From the NCBI GenBank assembly GCA_022819505.1, contig JAJEHD010000016.1:1-60275 (forward strand): a stretch of DNA of 60,275 nt. Reading direction: 5' to 3'. Positions 1 through 12,173 of this stretch are shown in pieces. Under the pieces are notes generated by a model that saw only the letters and a list, made by a program, of their open reading frames with translations, did not search any database and was not told where the DNA came from. The stretch is from Acidimicrobiia bacterium. Its GTDB lineage: Bacteria > Actinomycetota > Acidimicrobiia > Acidimicrobiales > Aldehydirespiratoraceae. The translations under genes were made by a program, and so were the position numbers. Positions within the stretch are counted from its first letter, which is position 1. The number at the start of each line of letters is the position of its first letter.

Positions 1-802
1 GGCGAGCGCCCGGACCGCGGTCGGCTGGGCCCGCGGGCCTCGGTCCCGCCGGCCTGCCGGCCGGACCGGAGGGCCGGCGCTCAGTGGCCGGCGTGCGTGA
101 CCGTCCTGGACCGCCCGGAGGCGGGGGTGGAGGCATCCGTCGCGGCGGAGGCGGCGGCGGAATGGGCTTGCCCGAACGGGAGACGGGTGGGCTTCCCGCT
201 CGCAGGGGCCGGGCTGGAGGAGCTCCGGTGACTGCTCGCTGACTTGCCGGCCGCGGCGGAGCCTTCTCCTCCGCCGCCGGATGCGGGTCGTCGCGGACGA
301 CACGCTTGGCGGGAGCGACGCTGCCGCTGGAGGAGATCGTCACCTTGGGCATGGGGGCCTTCTCGGAGGACACCGCGTCCGCGGGCGGGGCTTTGGCAAC
401 TTCCGGCTCCGCGGAGACGGCTGCAGCCGGACGCTCCGGTTCGCTCGGTACCGCCTCGGGCTGGGGCGGGGCGGCTGGAACGGCGACCGGCTCTGGGGGT
501 TCCACCGCCGCAGCCGGTTCGGCGAGGTCGGCGGGTGCCACAGGCTCCGCGAACTCGACCACCGCAGGCTCGTCCTCCGGTAGCGGTTCCTCCAGTTCCT
601 CGATCTCGACCACCGGCGGGGGCGGCGGCTTGAGCAGACCATCGCGCTCGGCCCTCCGCCGGACGCGGTCGGCTTGGGCTTCCACAATGCTCGAGGAGTG
701 GGACTTGACCCCGATACTGAGCGCGAAGCAGAGTTCGAGCGTCTCCTGGTTGGTCAGCCCGAGCTCCTTGGCGAGCTCATGGACGCGGATCTTTCCTGGC
801 AA
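1..802 (-). CDS. infB: Translation initiation factor IF-2, N-terminal part (cut by window edge)
   Basis: This is the start of the GTPase that brings initiator tRNA to the 30S subunit. The first ~50 residues are a clear IF2 N-terminal module (KIRVHELAKELGLTNQETLE, then a helix rich in Arg). From about residue 55 the protein becomes a long Pro/Ala/Glu-rich linker, as in actinobacterial IF-2, and no GTPase domain is reached before base 1. I chose a TTG start at 802-800 because an AAGGGGG Shine-Dalgarno lies about 6 nt before it and translation from there gives MPGKIRVHEL. It is the fourth gene of rimP-nusA-ylxR-infB, 12 nt after ylxR. Confidence 0.9.
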   Translation of the reverse strand, partial: MPGKIRVHELAKELGLTNQETLELCFALSIGVKSHSSSIVEAQADRVRRRAERDGLLKPPPPPVVEIEELEEPLPEDEPAVVEFAEPVAPADLAEPAAAVEPPEPVAVPAAPPQPEAVPSEPERPAAAVSAEPEVAKAPPADAVSSEKAPMPKVTISSSGSVAPAKRVVRDDPHPAAEEKAPPRPASQRAVTGAPPARPLRAGSPPVSRSGKPIPPPPPPRRMPPPPPPGGPGRSRTPATERRPSGPAGRPAGPRPAGPADRGPGAR

Positions 803-814
803 AGAGTGCCCCCT

Positions 815-1099
815 TCAGGACTCCGCGCGGTCTGCGGGCCCGGGATCGTCCCCGGAGCGCGACGGCCACGCACCCCGAAGCCTACCGATCTCGCCCGGCC
901 GAACGTCAGCCCGGAGGGCCCGCCCGAAGGCCCGGCGACGGCGAGCCGTGTCGAAGCAGGCAATATCGACGCAGAGCCACGCGCCCCGGCCCGGTCCGGG
1001 CCCGAACCGCAGCGCGCCGCCCGCGGCCATGCGGACCCGGAGCATCTGCGCGCTGGGTCGGCGGGCGCGACAACCGATACAGGTGCGGACGGGACTCAC
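815..1099 (-). CDS. ylxR: YlxR/RnpM family RNA-binding protein
   Basis: A small basic protein of about 94 residues in the usual place between nusA and infB. It carries the family signature VRTCIGCR near the N terminus, a GRGAWLC segment, and the RRRAFGRALR motif. The family binds RNA; in Firmicutes a member has been reported as an RNase P modulator (RnpM). The start is uncertain. A GTG at 1099 gives VSPVRTCIGCR and leaves 35 nt after the nusA stop, while the open frame continues upstream into nusA. No strong ribosome-binding site is visible, so translation may be coupled to nusA. Confidence 0.85.
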   Translation of the reverse strand: MSPVRTCIGCRARRPSAQMLRVRMAAGGALRFGPGPGRGAWLCVDIACFDTARRRRAFGRALRADVRPGEIGRLRGAWPSRSGDDPGPADRAES

Positions 1100-1134
1100 G
1101 GGGCCTGGGCAGGAACCCGCGGTGCGGGCGGGGC

Positions 1135-2307
1135 TCAGGCGCGGCCCGCCTGCTCTGCGGGCGACTCGGCCCCCTCGGCATCGGGAGCTTCGGCCTGGTC
1201 CTGGGCCATGGCCGCGGCCCACGCCTCGGCGCTGACAGCTTCGCCGCCGTCAGCAGGCTGCCACAGCTGCTCGCCGGTGGTGGGATCGGTGATCCACTCG
1301 CCCTCGGCCCACTCCACGTCGCCGTAGGCGGCCTCCTCAGCCAGCTGGGTCTCGCTCTTGATGTTGATCCCCCAGCCGGTAAGCCGGCTGGCGAGCCGGG
1401 CGTTCTGGCCCTCCTTGCCGATGGCCAGCGACAGCTGGTAGTCGGGGACGATCACGTCGCAGTCGCCGGTCAGCTCGTTGGGGCGGACCTCCTTGATCCT
1501 CGCCGGCGACAACGCCTTGGTGACAAACTCCTCGAGCTCGCTGCTGAAGGGGACTATGTCGATCTTCTCGCCGCGCAGTTCGTTGACGACCTGGCGGACC
1601 CTGGCGCCCCTGGCCCCCACGCACGCGCCCACCGGATCGACGTTCGGGTCGTTGGAGGACACCGCGATCTTGGTCCGGTGGCCGGGCTCACGGGCGCACG
1701 CCTTGATCTCGACGATGCCGTCCGCGATCTCAGGGACCTCCAGCTCGAACAGCCGCTTCACGAGGCCGGGATGGGTCCGGCTGACCACGATCTGGGGGCC
1801 CTTGGCCGTCTTGCGGACCTCGACGATGTAGGCCTTGAGCCGGGTGTTGGAGTCGGGGCGCTCGTAGGGGACCTGCTCGGCCTGCGGCAGGAGCGCCTCG
1901 ACCCTTCCCAGATCCAGCAGGGTGTAGCGGGCGTCGGTCGTCTGGATCATGCCGGTGACGATGTCGCCCTCGCGGCCCGCGTACTCCTCGTACTTGAGCT
2001 CGCGCTCCGCCTCGCGGATGCGCTGCGTCATGACCTGGCGGGCGGTCTGGGCCGCGATGCGCCCGAAGTTGTCCGGGGTGACCTCGTACTCCTCGCCGAC
2101 GGGGTTGCCCTCTTCGTCCAGGTCCTGGGCCAGCACGTGGAACTCCATGCTGGAGGGATCGATCGTCACCCAGGCGTACTCCTTGGCGTCGGGAAGCCGC
2201 TTGTAGGCCGACTCCAAGGCGTCGGCCAGCGCGGCGTACAGGGCGTCCACGGTTATGCCCCGCTCGGCCGCCATCGCCTGCAGCGCCTCCATCATGTCCT
2301 GGTTCAT
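1135..2307 (-). CDS. nusA: Transcription termination/antitermination factor NusA
   Basis: A 390-residue NusA. The order is the RNA-polymerase-binding N-terminal domain (to about residue 125), an S1 domain beginning near EGDIVTGMIQTTDARYTLLD, then two KH domains, the second with the LAIGKEGQNARLASRLTG signature. There is only a short acidic tail and no C-terminal AR repeats, as is normal outside proteobacteria. The ATG at 2307 overlaps the rimP stop (ATGA) and follows a GGAGGAG ribosome-binding site, so the pair is translationally coupled. The open frame extends far upstream through rimP, but that part has no NusA similarity. Confidence 0.95.
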   Translation of the reverse strand: MNQDMMEALQAMAAERGITVDALYAALADALESAYKRLPDAKEYAWVTIDPSSMEFHVLAQDLDEEGNPVGEEYEVTPDNFGRIAAQTARQVMTQRIREAERELKYEEYAGREGDIVTGMIQTTDARYTLLDLGRVEALLPQAEQVPYERPDSNTRLKAYIVEVRKTAKGPQIVVSRTHPGLVKRLFELEVPEIADGIVEIKACAREPGHRTKIAVSSNDPNVDPVGACVGARGARVRQVVNELRGEKIDIVPFSSELEEFVTKALSPARIKEVRPNELTGDCDVIVPDYQLSLAIGKEGQNARLASRLTGWGINIKSETQLAEEAAYGDVEWAEGEWITDPTTGEQLWQPADGGEAVSAEAWAAAMAQDQAEAPDAEGAESPAEQAGRA

Positions 2308-2804
2308 GGCTTCTCCTCCGTCTTGGCTCGTTGGGACTCCCTCCGGTGGCGGCTGCCCGGCCCCCACTCGAAGACGGTGCGGGCCGAGGCCAACTGCTCG
2401 AACGCGATGTGCGACACCAGGCCGTCCTCGCCCCGAAGGTCGACGCCGGTGTCGGCCACCGCCTCCAGCACGCCGGTCAGCCGGCGGGGTCCGTCGAATC
2501 CGGGGAGGGTCTTGACCTTCACCTCGGAGCCGGCGGCCCGGCGGAAGTGGTCGGGGGTGCGCAGCGGTCGCTCCAGGCCGGGGCTCGACACCTCGAGCGT
2601 GTACCGGCCGTCGATGAGGTCGTGCTCGTCGAGGGCCCGGCTGACCGACCGCGACAGCCTCGCCAGCGCGTCCAGGTCGACACCGGTGTCGGAATCGACA
2701 AGGATCCTGACCATCCCGCCGTGGTGCTCGACGTCGTAGAGGTCGACGGAGGCGGCTTGGGCCAGGGGAGCCACGAGGTCGCGGACGCGGTCGGCAATCG
2801 CCAT
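2304..2804 (-). CDS. rimP: Ribosome maturation factor RimP
   Basis: A 166-residue protein needed for 30S maturation and the first gene of the rimP-nusA-ylxR-infB operon. It shows the typical N-terminal part with VRILVDSDTGVDLDALARLS, then YTLEVSSPGLERPL, the most conserved RimP motif, and a C-terminal SH3-like part. No clear ribosome-binding site precedes the ATG. In many actinobacteria proS lies between ispG and rimP; here it is absent and 173 bp of non-coding DNA with a hairpin and a possible -10 box separates them. Confidence 0.93.
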   Translation of the reverse strand: MAIADRVRDLVAPLAQAASVDLYDVEHHGGMVRILVDSDTGVDLDALARLSRSVSRALDEHDLIDGRYTLEVSSPGLERPLRTPDHFRRAAGSEVKVKTLPGFDGPRRLTGVLEAVADTGVDLRGEDGLVSHIAFEQLASARTVFEWGPGSRHRRESQRAKTEEKP

Positions 2805-2861
2805 GGTCTTGGTGGGGTTCTGCTCTTGAGAGGCGGCGCGGTTGGGGCCCGAACCGGCAAC

Positions 2862-2883
2862 GGCGTGGGCACCAGCCCACGCC
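2862..2883 (-). promoter_or_regulatory. Perfect hairpin in the rimP leader
   Basis: GGCGTGGGC at 2862-2870 and GCCCACGCC at 2875-2883 form a 9-bp stem with a 4-nt loop, 58 nt before the rimP ATG. No T-run follows on either strand, so it is not a classic intrinsic terminator. It could be a 5' UTR structure controlling the rimP-nusA operon. Function is inference. Confidence 0.35.
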
Positions 2884-2910
2884 GCTTCCGGAGAATCGAA
2901 CGTTGGACGG

Positions 2911-2916
2911 AGTATA
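2911..2916 (-). promoter_or_regulatory. Candidate -10 box for the rimP-nusA-infB operon
   Basis: TATACT reads on the minus strand about 107 nt upstream of the rimP ATG, and is one of the few AT-rich hexamers in this gap. No convincing -35 element is seen at 16-18 nt spacing, so confidence is low. Confidence 0.35.
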
Positions 2917-2937
2917 CCGGTTGCCCAGCCCCGCGGC

Positions 2938-2977
2938 TTCCCGCTCCTGTTCTCTGCGCTCCCGGGCCGCTCGGGCC
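2938..2977 (-). repeat. Partial copy (C) of the dispersed palindromic repeat
   Basis: The 40 bp directly after the ispG stop match the 3' half of the repeat found at 42779-42871 and 52785-52877, with about four mismatches by eye (GGCCCGAGCGGCCC followed by the GAACA and GAGCGGGAA blocks). As at korB, it starts immediately at a stop codon. Confidence 0.6.
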
Positions 2978-4210
2978 CTAGCGGCGGCTCTTGCGCCGTA
3001 TGCCCGCCACCACCGCCTCGGCGTTGTTGGCGTCATCCCCGAGCTCGTCGAGGTTGCGGCGACGATCCTCCTCGGCGGCCCGGCGAGCCGAGGCTCGCGT
3101 CTGGGTGGCTCGCTCCAACGCGGCCTCGGAACCGTGCTCGCAGATGAACTCGGCCCATTCGACCAGCGCGTCAACCATCGAGTCCTCGGCGACGACGGCC
3201 ACGTTCTCGCCCTTCACGAACAGGTGGCCGCGACGGTTGCCGGCGGCGATGCCGAGATCGGCGTCACGGGCTTCCCCCGGACCGTTCACCACACAGCCCA
3301 TCACCGCCACCTGGAGGGGGATCTCACGCTCGCCGAAGGCCTCCATCGCCTTCTGGGCCACGCCGAAGACATCCACCTCGGCACGACCGCAGCTGGGGCA
3401 GGCGATCAGGTCGACGTTGCGCCGCTCGCGCAGCCCCATCGCCTCCAGCAGCTTCCGGCCGGCCCGCGCCTCCTCGACCGGGTCGGTCGTCAGCGAGTAG
3501 CGGATGGTGTCGCCGATGCCCTCGGCGAGCAGCGCCGCGATCCCGGCCGTCGACTTGATGGTTCCGGCCGGCGGGGGCCCGGCCTCGGTGACGCCCAGGT
3601 GAAGGGGATGATCGGTCACCTCAGCGAGCTGCCGGTAGGCCTCGATCATCAGCGGGACGCTCGACGCCTTGACCGAGATCTTCACCAAGTCGAACCCGAC
3701 GTCCTCAAAATAGGCGAGTTCCCGCATGGCGGACTCCACCATCGCCTCGGCGGTCACCCCCAGCTCGGGGTCGTAGAGATCGGGATCCAGCGAACCCCCG
3801 TTGACGCCGATGCGGATCGGCACGCCCCGGTCGCGGCACTCCCGGGCCACCGCCTTGATGTGCTCCGGCCTGCGGATGTTGCCCGGGTTGAGGCGCAGGC
3901 AGTGCACGCCGGCCTCCAGAGCGGCCAGCGCCATCCGGTGGTTGTTGTGGATGTCGGCCACGATCGGCACCGGGGAGCGGGGCACGATCCGGGCCAGCCC
4001 CTCAGCGGCCTCGGGCCGGTTGCAGGTGCATCGCACGATGTCGGCGCCCGCGGCAGCCAGGCCGTAGATCTGCTGCAGGGTGGCCTCGTGGTCGGCCGTC
4101 TTGGTGACCGTCATCGACTGCACGGTGACCGGCGCGCCGCCACCCACCGGAACCGTCCCGACCATGATTTGACGGGTCTGGCGCCGCGGGAAACTCGCGG
4201 TGACCTTCAC
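2978..4210 (-). CDS. ispG: 4-hydroxy-3-methylbut-2-enyl diphosphate synthase
   Basis: IspG (GcpE) catalyses the penultimate step of the MEP isoprenoid pathway, reductively opening ME-cPP with a [4Fe-4S] cluster. The 410-residue protein has the N-terminal TIM barrel (QSMTVTKTAD, VRCTCNRPEAAEG, HCLRLNPGNI) and the cluster cysteines in CPSCGR and GCVVNGPGEA. The C-terminal ~45 residues are Arg/Glu-rich and variable. The GTG start at 4210 is supported by a TAGGAT -10 box only 6 nt upstream, which implies a leaderless mRNA. It follows rseP by 23 nt, and dxr is two genes upstream, so two MEP genes share this block. Confidence 0.95.
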   Translation of the reverse strand: MKVTASFPRRQTRQIMVGTVPVGGGAPVTVQSMTVTKTADHEATLQQIYGLAAAGADIVRCTCNRPEAAEGLARIVPRSPVPIVADIHNNHRMALAALEAGVHCLRLNPGNIRRPEHIKAVARECRDRGVPIRIGVNGGSLDPDLYDPELGVTAEAMVESAMRELAYFEDVGFDLVKISVKASSVPLMIEAYRQLAEVTDHPLHLGVTEAGPPPAGTIKSTAGIAALLAEGIGDTIRYSLTTDPVEEARAGRKLLEAMGLRERRNVDLIACPSCGRAEVDVFGVAQKAMEAFGEREIPLQVAVMGCVVNGPGEARDADLGIAAGNRRGHLFVKGENVAVVAEDSMVDALVEWAEFICEHGSEAALERATQTRASARRAAEEDRRRNLDELGDDANNAEAVVAGIRRKSRR

Positions 4211-4216
4211 GCTCGA

Positions 4217-4222
4217 ATCCTA
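4217..4222 (-). promoter_or_regulatory. -10 box, leaderless ispG promoter
   Basis: TAGGAT on the minus strand ends 6 nt before the GTG of ispG, placing the transcription start at or next to the start codon. It lies in the 23-nt gap after rseP, so ispG may be transcribed both from the upstream operon and from here. Confidence 0.5.
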
Positions 4223-4233
4223 CCCGGGCACAG

Positions 4234-5712
4234 TCAGCCGAAGCTGACCGGATCGAGGATGTCTCGCACCAGCGCCACGCCGCCAACCAGCAGCAGCAGC
4301 GCCACCACTGCGTAGGTGAGCGGCAGGAGCCGGGCCGCGTCCACCTGGTGGGAGCGGCCCCCGATGGAGCGGATCCGCTCGTAGGTGGCCACCACCACGT
4401 GGCCACCGTCGAGGGGCAGCAGCGGCAGGAGGTTGAACACGCCAAGGAAAACGTTGACGTACATGATCAGCAGGAGCACGTCGGACGCTCCGTCCGATGC
4501 GGCCTCCGCGCCGATCCGGGCGACCCCGTAGATCGACAGGATCCGGTTCTCGTCCGGATGGGACGTGTCGAGGCGCCGGACTTCGAGCTCGCGGACGCTC
4601 TGGGCCGGGCCCTCGACCGGATCGCCGCCGCCCAGTCCGTCCAGGGTCCCACCGAATCCGTCGGTCACGATGGTCGGGATGGCGAAAACCACATCACGCA
4701 CCGTTGCCGCCAGCAGCCGGACCGACTCGCCGGCGGCGCCGACCACGCCGAGGCCCGGGTGGTGGTAGTCGGCCGATACTCCGAAGAAGCCCATCACACC
4801 GTTCGAGGGGTCCACCAACTCGTTGACGATGGCACCCTCCACCACCACGGGCCGGCCCGTGCGAGTGTCGACGATGGTTATGTCTATGGGCTGGCCGAGA
4901 CGCCGGCCGGCGTAGCCGGCCAGCTGCGCATAGGTCGGCGCTCCATCGGATTGGAGACCATCGACGGCGAGGATGCGGTCACCCTCGATCAGCCCCACGA
5001 TCCCGGCCGCGCCCCGGGCGGTGAGGCGCTCACCGATCCGGGTCACGGTCGTGTGCGTCGAGCCGTCCCGCAGGTAGACGACCTCCACTTCCTCGCCGGC
5101 CAGTTGACGGACCTGGCGAGAGAAGTCACCGAAGGTGGTACGGCCCACACCGTTGACCGAGACGAGTTCGTCTCCGGGCTGCAGGCCCGCGGCGGAGGCC
5201 GCGCTGTCGACCGAGACCGTGGACAGGGCCCACTCCGCGACCTCCTCCGGTTGTTCAGCCCGGCCGACCGACAGGCGCCCGTCGATCATGAGCAGCACGA
5301 ACAGCAGCACCAGCGCGATCACGAAGTGCATGGCGGATCCCGCCGTGAGCACGAGCAGCTTCCTCGGGTAGCTCTGCCGCCGGAAGCTGCGGGACTCGTC
5401 GACGGGGTCCTCCGGCTCAAGGCTGCTCATGCCCGCAATGCGCACGTAGGCCCCCACCCACACGGCCTTGATGCCGTATTCGGTCTCTCCCCGCCGGAAC
5501 GACCAGAGGCGGGGGCCGAAGCCGATGAAGAACTCGGTGACCTTCATGCCGGTCATGCGGGCGGTGACGTAGTGGCCGAGCTCGTGCAGGAACAGCATGG
5601 CCACCAGCAGCAGGATGATCACCACCCAGCTCACGCCGGCAAGCAGCCCGATGAGGGCCAGCAGGGCGACGAGGACGGCGAGGCCGGCGTGATCCTCCAG
5701 GCGTTTGCGCAT
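4234..5712 (-). CDS. rseP: RseP-like site-2 intramembrane metalloprotease (M50B)
   Basis: A 492-residue membrane zinc protease that cleaves transmembrane substrates such as anti-sigma factors. The first helix contains the HELGH zinc motif (FLHELGHYVTARMTG); further helices follow near residue 110 and at the C terminus, where LLPLLPLDGGHVVV supplies the third metal ligand. Two PDZ-like regions lie in between (around AGLQPGDELVSVNG and GDRILAVDG). The ATG at 5712 overlaps the dxr stop by one base (TGATG). This dxr-rseP-ispG order is standard in actinobacteria. Confidence 0.93.
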   Translation of the reverse strand: MRKRLEDHAGLAVLVALLALIGLLAGVSWVVIILLLVAMLFLHELGHYVTARMTGMKVTEFFIGFGPRLWSFRRGETEYGIKAVWVGAYVRIAGMSSLEPEDPVDESRSFRRQSYPRKLLVLTAGSAMHFVIALVLLFVLLMIDGRLSVGRAEQPEEVAEWALSTVSVDSAASAAGLQPGDELVSVNGVGRTTFGDFSRQVRQLAGEEVEVVYLRDGSTHTTVTRIGERLTARGAAGIVGLIEGDRILAVDGLQSDGAPTYAQLAGYAGRRLGQPIDITIVDTRTGRPVVVEGAIVNELVDPSNGVMGFFGVSADYHHPGLGVVGAAGESVRLLAATVRDVVFAIPTIVTDGFGGTLDGLGGGDPVEGPAQSVRELEVRRLDTSHPDENRILSIYGVARIGAEAASDGASDVLLLIMYVNVFLGVFNLLPLLPLDGGHVVVATYERIRSIGGRSHQVDAARLLPLTYAVVALLLLVGGVALVRDILDPVSFG

Positions 5713-6875
5713 CAGGCTGCGTCGCGCTCTGACACCAGCCCGGCCGCCACCCGGCGGGCGTGGCCGTCGGCGGCCAGCACCGCTTCGGTGCCGTCGGCCC
5801 GGTCGCCGGGCCACAGTCCCAGGGCCTCCTCCAGCACGCGGGCGATGTCCACCCAGCGGATCCGCCCGTCGAGGAAAGCCTGCACGGCTATCTCGTTGGC
5901 CGCGTTGAGCCAGGCCGGCGCAGTCTCCGAGGCCCGCCCGGCCTCATAGGCCAGGTCGATGCAGCCGAAGGCGGTCCGGTCCGGCTGCTCGAAGTCCAGG
6001 CGGTCGAGCTCGGCCCAGTCGATGGCGCCATAGGCCAGGTCGAGGCGGTCGGGATAGGCGAGCGCGTAGCCGATGCAGAGCCGCATGTCCGGCTTCGAGA
6101 GCTGCGCCACCGTGGCCCCGTCGCAGTAGGTGACCATGGAGTGCACGATGGACTGGGGGTGGACGACGACCTCGATCTGGTCGTAGGAGACTCCGAAGAG
6201 CTCGTGGGCCTCGATGACCTCGAGACCCTTGTTCATCAGCGTGCTGGAGTCGATGGTGATCTTGGGCCCCATCTGCCAGGTCGGATGGGCCAGGGCGTCG
6301 GCGATGGTCACCGCCTCTAGCTCTTCGAGGCTGCGGCCCCGGAAGGGTCCGCCGCTGGCGGTCAGCACGACGGACGCCACCCGCTCGCGGTGGTCGTTGG
6401 CCCGGAGGCACTGGTGCACCGCGCAGTGCTCGGAGTCCACGGGGATGATCTCGGCGCCCGGGGTGGCGCGGGCCCGCTGGACCACCGGACCGGCCGCGAT
6501 CAGCGACTCCTTGTTGGCCAGCCCGAGCCGCCGGCCCGCCTCCAAGGCCGCCAGCGTCACCGGCAGTCCCGCGAACCCGACCACTCCGTTGATGACGGTG
6601 TCGGCTTCGCGGGCCGCGGCAGCCATGGCATCGGCGCCGGCGAGCAGCTCGGTCCCTTCCGGCAGCCGCTCGGCCAGCTCCGCCGCGCCGGACGCATCGG
6701 CCAGCGCGACGACCGGGGGCCGGAAGCGCTGGGCCTGCTCGGCCAGCATGTCGACGGAACGGGCCGCGCCCAGCGCGGCGACGCGGTAACGGTCGGGACG
6801 GGCCTCGATGATGTCGAGTGTCTGAGTCCCGATCGATCCGGTCGAGCCCAGGACGGCGACCGAGGATGAACTCAA
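5712..6875 (-). CDS. dxr: 1-deoxy-D-xylulose 5-phosphate reductoisomerase
   Basis: DXR converts DXP to MEP with NADPH, the first committed MEP-pathway step. The protein of about 387 residues begins with the dinucleotide-binding VAVLGSTGSIGTQTLDII and has the ASGGPFRG substrate loop, LANKESLI, PVDSEH and PTWQMGPKITIDSSTLMNKG motifs. The start is a TTG at 6875 (LSSSSVAVLGS) after an AGGGGAC ribosome-binding site, 17 nt beyond the cdsA stop. The open frame upstream runs antisense-like through cdsA and is not DXR. It sits between cdsA and rseP in one operon. Confidence 0.93.
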   Translation of the reverse strand: MSSSSVAVLGSTGSIGTQTLDIIEARPDRYRVAALGAARSVDMLAEQAQRFRPPVVALADASGAAELAERLPEGTELLAGADAMAAAAREADTVINGVVGFAGLPVTLAALEAGRRLGLANKESLIAAGPVVQRARATPGAEIIPVDSEHCAVHQCLRANDHRERVASVVLTASGGPFRGRSLEELEAVTIADALAHPTWQMGPKITIDSSTLMNKGLEVIEAHELFGVSYDQIEVVVHPQSIVHSMVTYCDGATVAQLSKPDMRLCIGYALAYPDRLDLAYGAIDWAELDRLDFEQPDRTAFGCIDLAYEAGRASETAPAWLNAANEIAVQAFLDGRIRWVDIARVLEEALGLWPGDRADGTEAVLAADGHARRVAAGLVSERDAA

Positions 6876-6892
6876 GTCCCCTGCTCGGCCTC

Positions 6893-8086
6893 TCAGATCA
6901 GGTCGGTCATCAGGGCCACGTAGTAGGTGGCGGGGAGCACGAACAGCAACGCGTCGAACCGGTCGAGGATCCCACCGTGACCCGGGAGGATGGAGCCCAT
7001 GTCCTTGATGTTGAGGTCGCGCTTGAGCATCGACTCGGCCAGATCCCCGATGGGCGCGGCCACTGCAACCACCACGGCCATGATGATCGCCACCCAGGCG
7101 CTCCCAGGCTCGGCCGCCACCGGTGCTGGCATTCCCACCAGCCCCATGATCACGCCGACCCCGACGGTGACGACCATGCCGCCTACGAGCCCCTCCAACG
7201 TCTTGTTGGGGCTGGCACGCGACAGCGGGGTTCGACCGGCGGCCCGTCCTACCGCCATGGCGCTCACGTCGTGGGCCACGGTCAGCACGATCGCGGTCGT
7301 AAGCAGCCCGGTTCCGTGGGTGGGGACCTTGAGCAGCAGGGCGGCGTGCGCACCGAGAACGCCGATGTAGGCCACCGCGAGGACGGTCACCGCCAAGCCT
7401 CGCACCGGCCCCTCGACACCGGCCCCGGTCAGGTACCAGAGCGCTCCGAAGACGACCATCAGCACCATTACGACGACGATGGCGTCCATCCCGCGCCAGT
7501 ACGCCGCGAGCGGCATCATGACCACCCCGGCCAATCCCAGCACGACCGCCGGCTGGTAGCCGGCGACCCTCACCGCGCTGAGGAGTTCCACCGCCGCGAG
7601 TCCGAGCACGATGGTGGCCACGACGAGCGCCCAGGCGGGGCCCACCTGCATGGCCACCAGGATCACGGCCGACAGCACCACGCCGACGAGCACCGCCATC
7701 GGCATGTCGCGCTCGGCCGCGGCCACGGGGGCCGCACCCGAGCCGGTCATCCCGGCGTACTGGTCCTCGTAACCGAAGAAGTCCTCGTTCCCCATGGACG
7801 ACCCCACCGGCTCCTGCGGCTCGATCGGGGGCAGGACCTCCTCGGGCTCGTCCCACTGGGGTGCGGTGGTGTGATCGGTCCAGACACCCATCTCCTGGGG
7901 GTCGGCCTCCTGGAGCCGCGGCTCCGACGACGTCGACTGCGAAGGACCGGTGGGCTCGGGCTCCATCCAGTCGGGCTCGCCGGAGTCGTCACCGAACACT
8001 GATCGTCCCGCGACCACACCCGCGTCGTCGGCGAGCATGTCGCCGCTGCCGGCGTCCGGCTCTCCAAAATCGTCCTGCTCGCTCAC
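6893..8086 (-). CDS. cdsA: Phosphatidate cytidylyltransferase with long acidic N-terminal extension
   Basis: CdsA makes CDP-diacylglycerol for phospholipid synthesis in the membrane. Residues ~130-397 form the multi-helix enzyme and end with the family signature around [12 protein letters not shown] and the metal-binding [30 protein letters not shown] stretch. About 125 N-terminal residues are hydrophilic, rich in Asp/Glu/Pro/Gln, and absent from the compact enzymes. The GTG start at 8086 has an AAGGAG ribosome-binding site 7 nt upstream. The gene follows frr by 51 nt. Confidence 0.92.
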   Translation of the reverse strand: MSEQDDFGEPDAGSGDMLADDAGVVAGRSVFGDDSGEPDWMEPEPTGPSQSTSSEPRLQEADPQEMGVWTDHTTAPQWDEPEEVLPPIEPQEPVGSSMGNEDFFGYEDQYAGMTGSGAAPVAAAERDMPMAVLVGVVLSAVILVAMQVGPAWALVVATIVLGLAAVELLSAVRVAGYQPAVVLGLAGVVMMPLAAYWRGMDAIVVVMVLMVVFGALWYLTGAGVEGPVRGLAVTVLAVAYIGVLGAHAALLLKVPTHGTGLLTTAIVLTVAHDVSAMAVGRAAGRTPLSRASPNKTLEGLVGGMVVTVGVGVIMGLVGMPAPVAAEPGSAWVAIIMAVVVAVAAPIGDLAESMLKRDLNIKDMGSILPGHGGILDRFDALLFVLPATYYVALMTDLI

Positions 8087-8137
8087 TGCATCGCTCCTTC
8101 CGGCTCGCCGGGCTCCTGTCCCGGGCCATGTGTGCGT

Positions 8138-10271
<2,134 letters not shown>

Positions 10272-10272
10272 G

Positions 10273-11343
<1,071 letters not shown>

Positions 11344-11522
11344 GCTTATGTGCTCTCCCGGTTCTGCGTGGCCCGCGCCGGACGCGTTGGCGACCGGGTG
11401 AAGGCGCGGGTTGCGAATTGATTCGGCGACGCCGTTCGGCGCCGTCGGGCCCTCCAGGGCCGGTGGGTGAGTGTACCGAGAGGCCGGGCGGGGGCGGCAC
11501 GGGCGTTGAGGGGTCGGGACAG

Positions 11523-12068
11523 TCAGCGGTTCGGGGGCGAGGCCCGCACCGGCACCAGCCTCACCGTGATGCGCCGCACGCCGATGAAGCCGAACGGGTC
11601 GACGTAGCTCCCGTTCGCCCTCACGCCGAAGTGCAGCCTCTCCCCAGCGATCGCGATCACCTGGGACGGAGTGACCTCGACACCGGCCCGGATGCTGATG
11701 CGCTGCAGGTAGGAGTAGCTGCTGACCAGACCGCCGCCATGATCGACCGTCACATGCAGGGATCCGGCCACCGCGCCGGAGAACACGACGGTGCCGGCCG
11801 CCGCGGCCCGCACCACGTCGCCGGGCTCGGTGTCGTACTCGATGCCGCGGTTGCCTGAACCGTAGGGTTCCTCCGGGTGCCGGAAGGGGTCGGTCACCGG
11901 CGCGTCGACGGGCGGGCGGAACACGAGCCGCTCGTCGCCGTAGGCAGCGCCGGCGGGATGCGCGAGCGGCATGGCCAGAGCCATGACCGCTACCGGGCCC
12001 AACAGACGGCGGGCGGCGCGACGGCGCCAGACCGCCAGGCACCGGCACAGGACGCATGGACATTGCAT
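11523..12068 (-). CDS. Secreted LytM/M23-like protein, probably non-catalytic
   Basis: An 181-residue exported protein: an Arg-rich N terminus, a hydrophobic segment ([20 protein letters not shown]) that looks like a signal peptide, then one LytM/M23 beta domain. The fold is visible in [46 protein letters not shown] and [16 protein letters not shown]. In active M23 peptidases the first zinc ligands are in HxGxD and the last in HxH. Here these read NRGIE and RLH, so most ligands are lost. An M23 protein next to rpsB is common in actinobacteria. It may act as an activator or scaffold in peptidoglycan turnover. A GGGGAG site precedes the ATG. Confidence 0.75.
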   Translation of the reverse strand: MQCPCVLCRCLAVWRRRAARRLLGPVAVMALAMPLAHPAGAAYGDERLVFRPPVDAPVTDPFRHPEEPYGSGNRGIEYDTEPGDVVRAAAAGTVVFSGAVAGSLHVTVDHGGGLVSSYSYLQRISIRAGVEVTPSQVIAIAGERLHFGVRANGSYVDPFGFIGVRRITVRLVPVRASPPNR

Positions 12069-12173
12069 TGCTGCACTCCCCGGATAGTGATCCTTGCGGG
12101 GAAGCGCTCGCCGCGTCGGCGGCTACCTCCGCGGCGGCCGCTTCGCCAAGGCCGAGCCGCGGTGTGAAACAAC

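Noticed and set aside
1135..3174. Longer NusA (679 codons) starting inside the ispG gene
   Set aside because: The extra N-terminal part is antisense-like Arg/Pro-rich sequence across rimP. The true start at 2307 has a GGAGGAG site and the NusA N-terminal domain.
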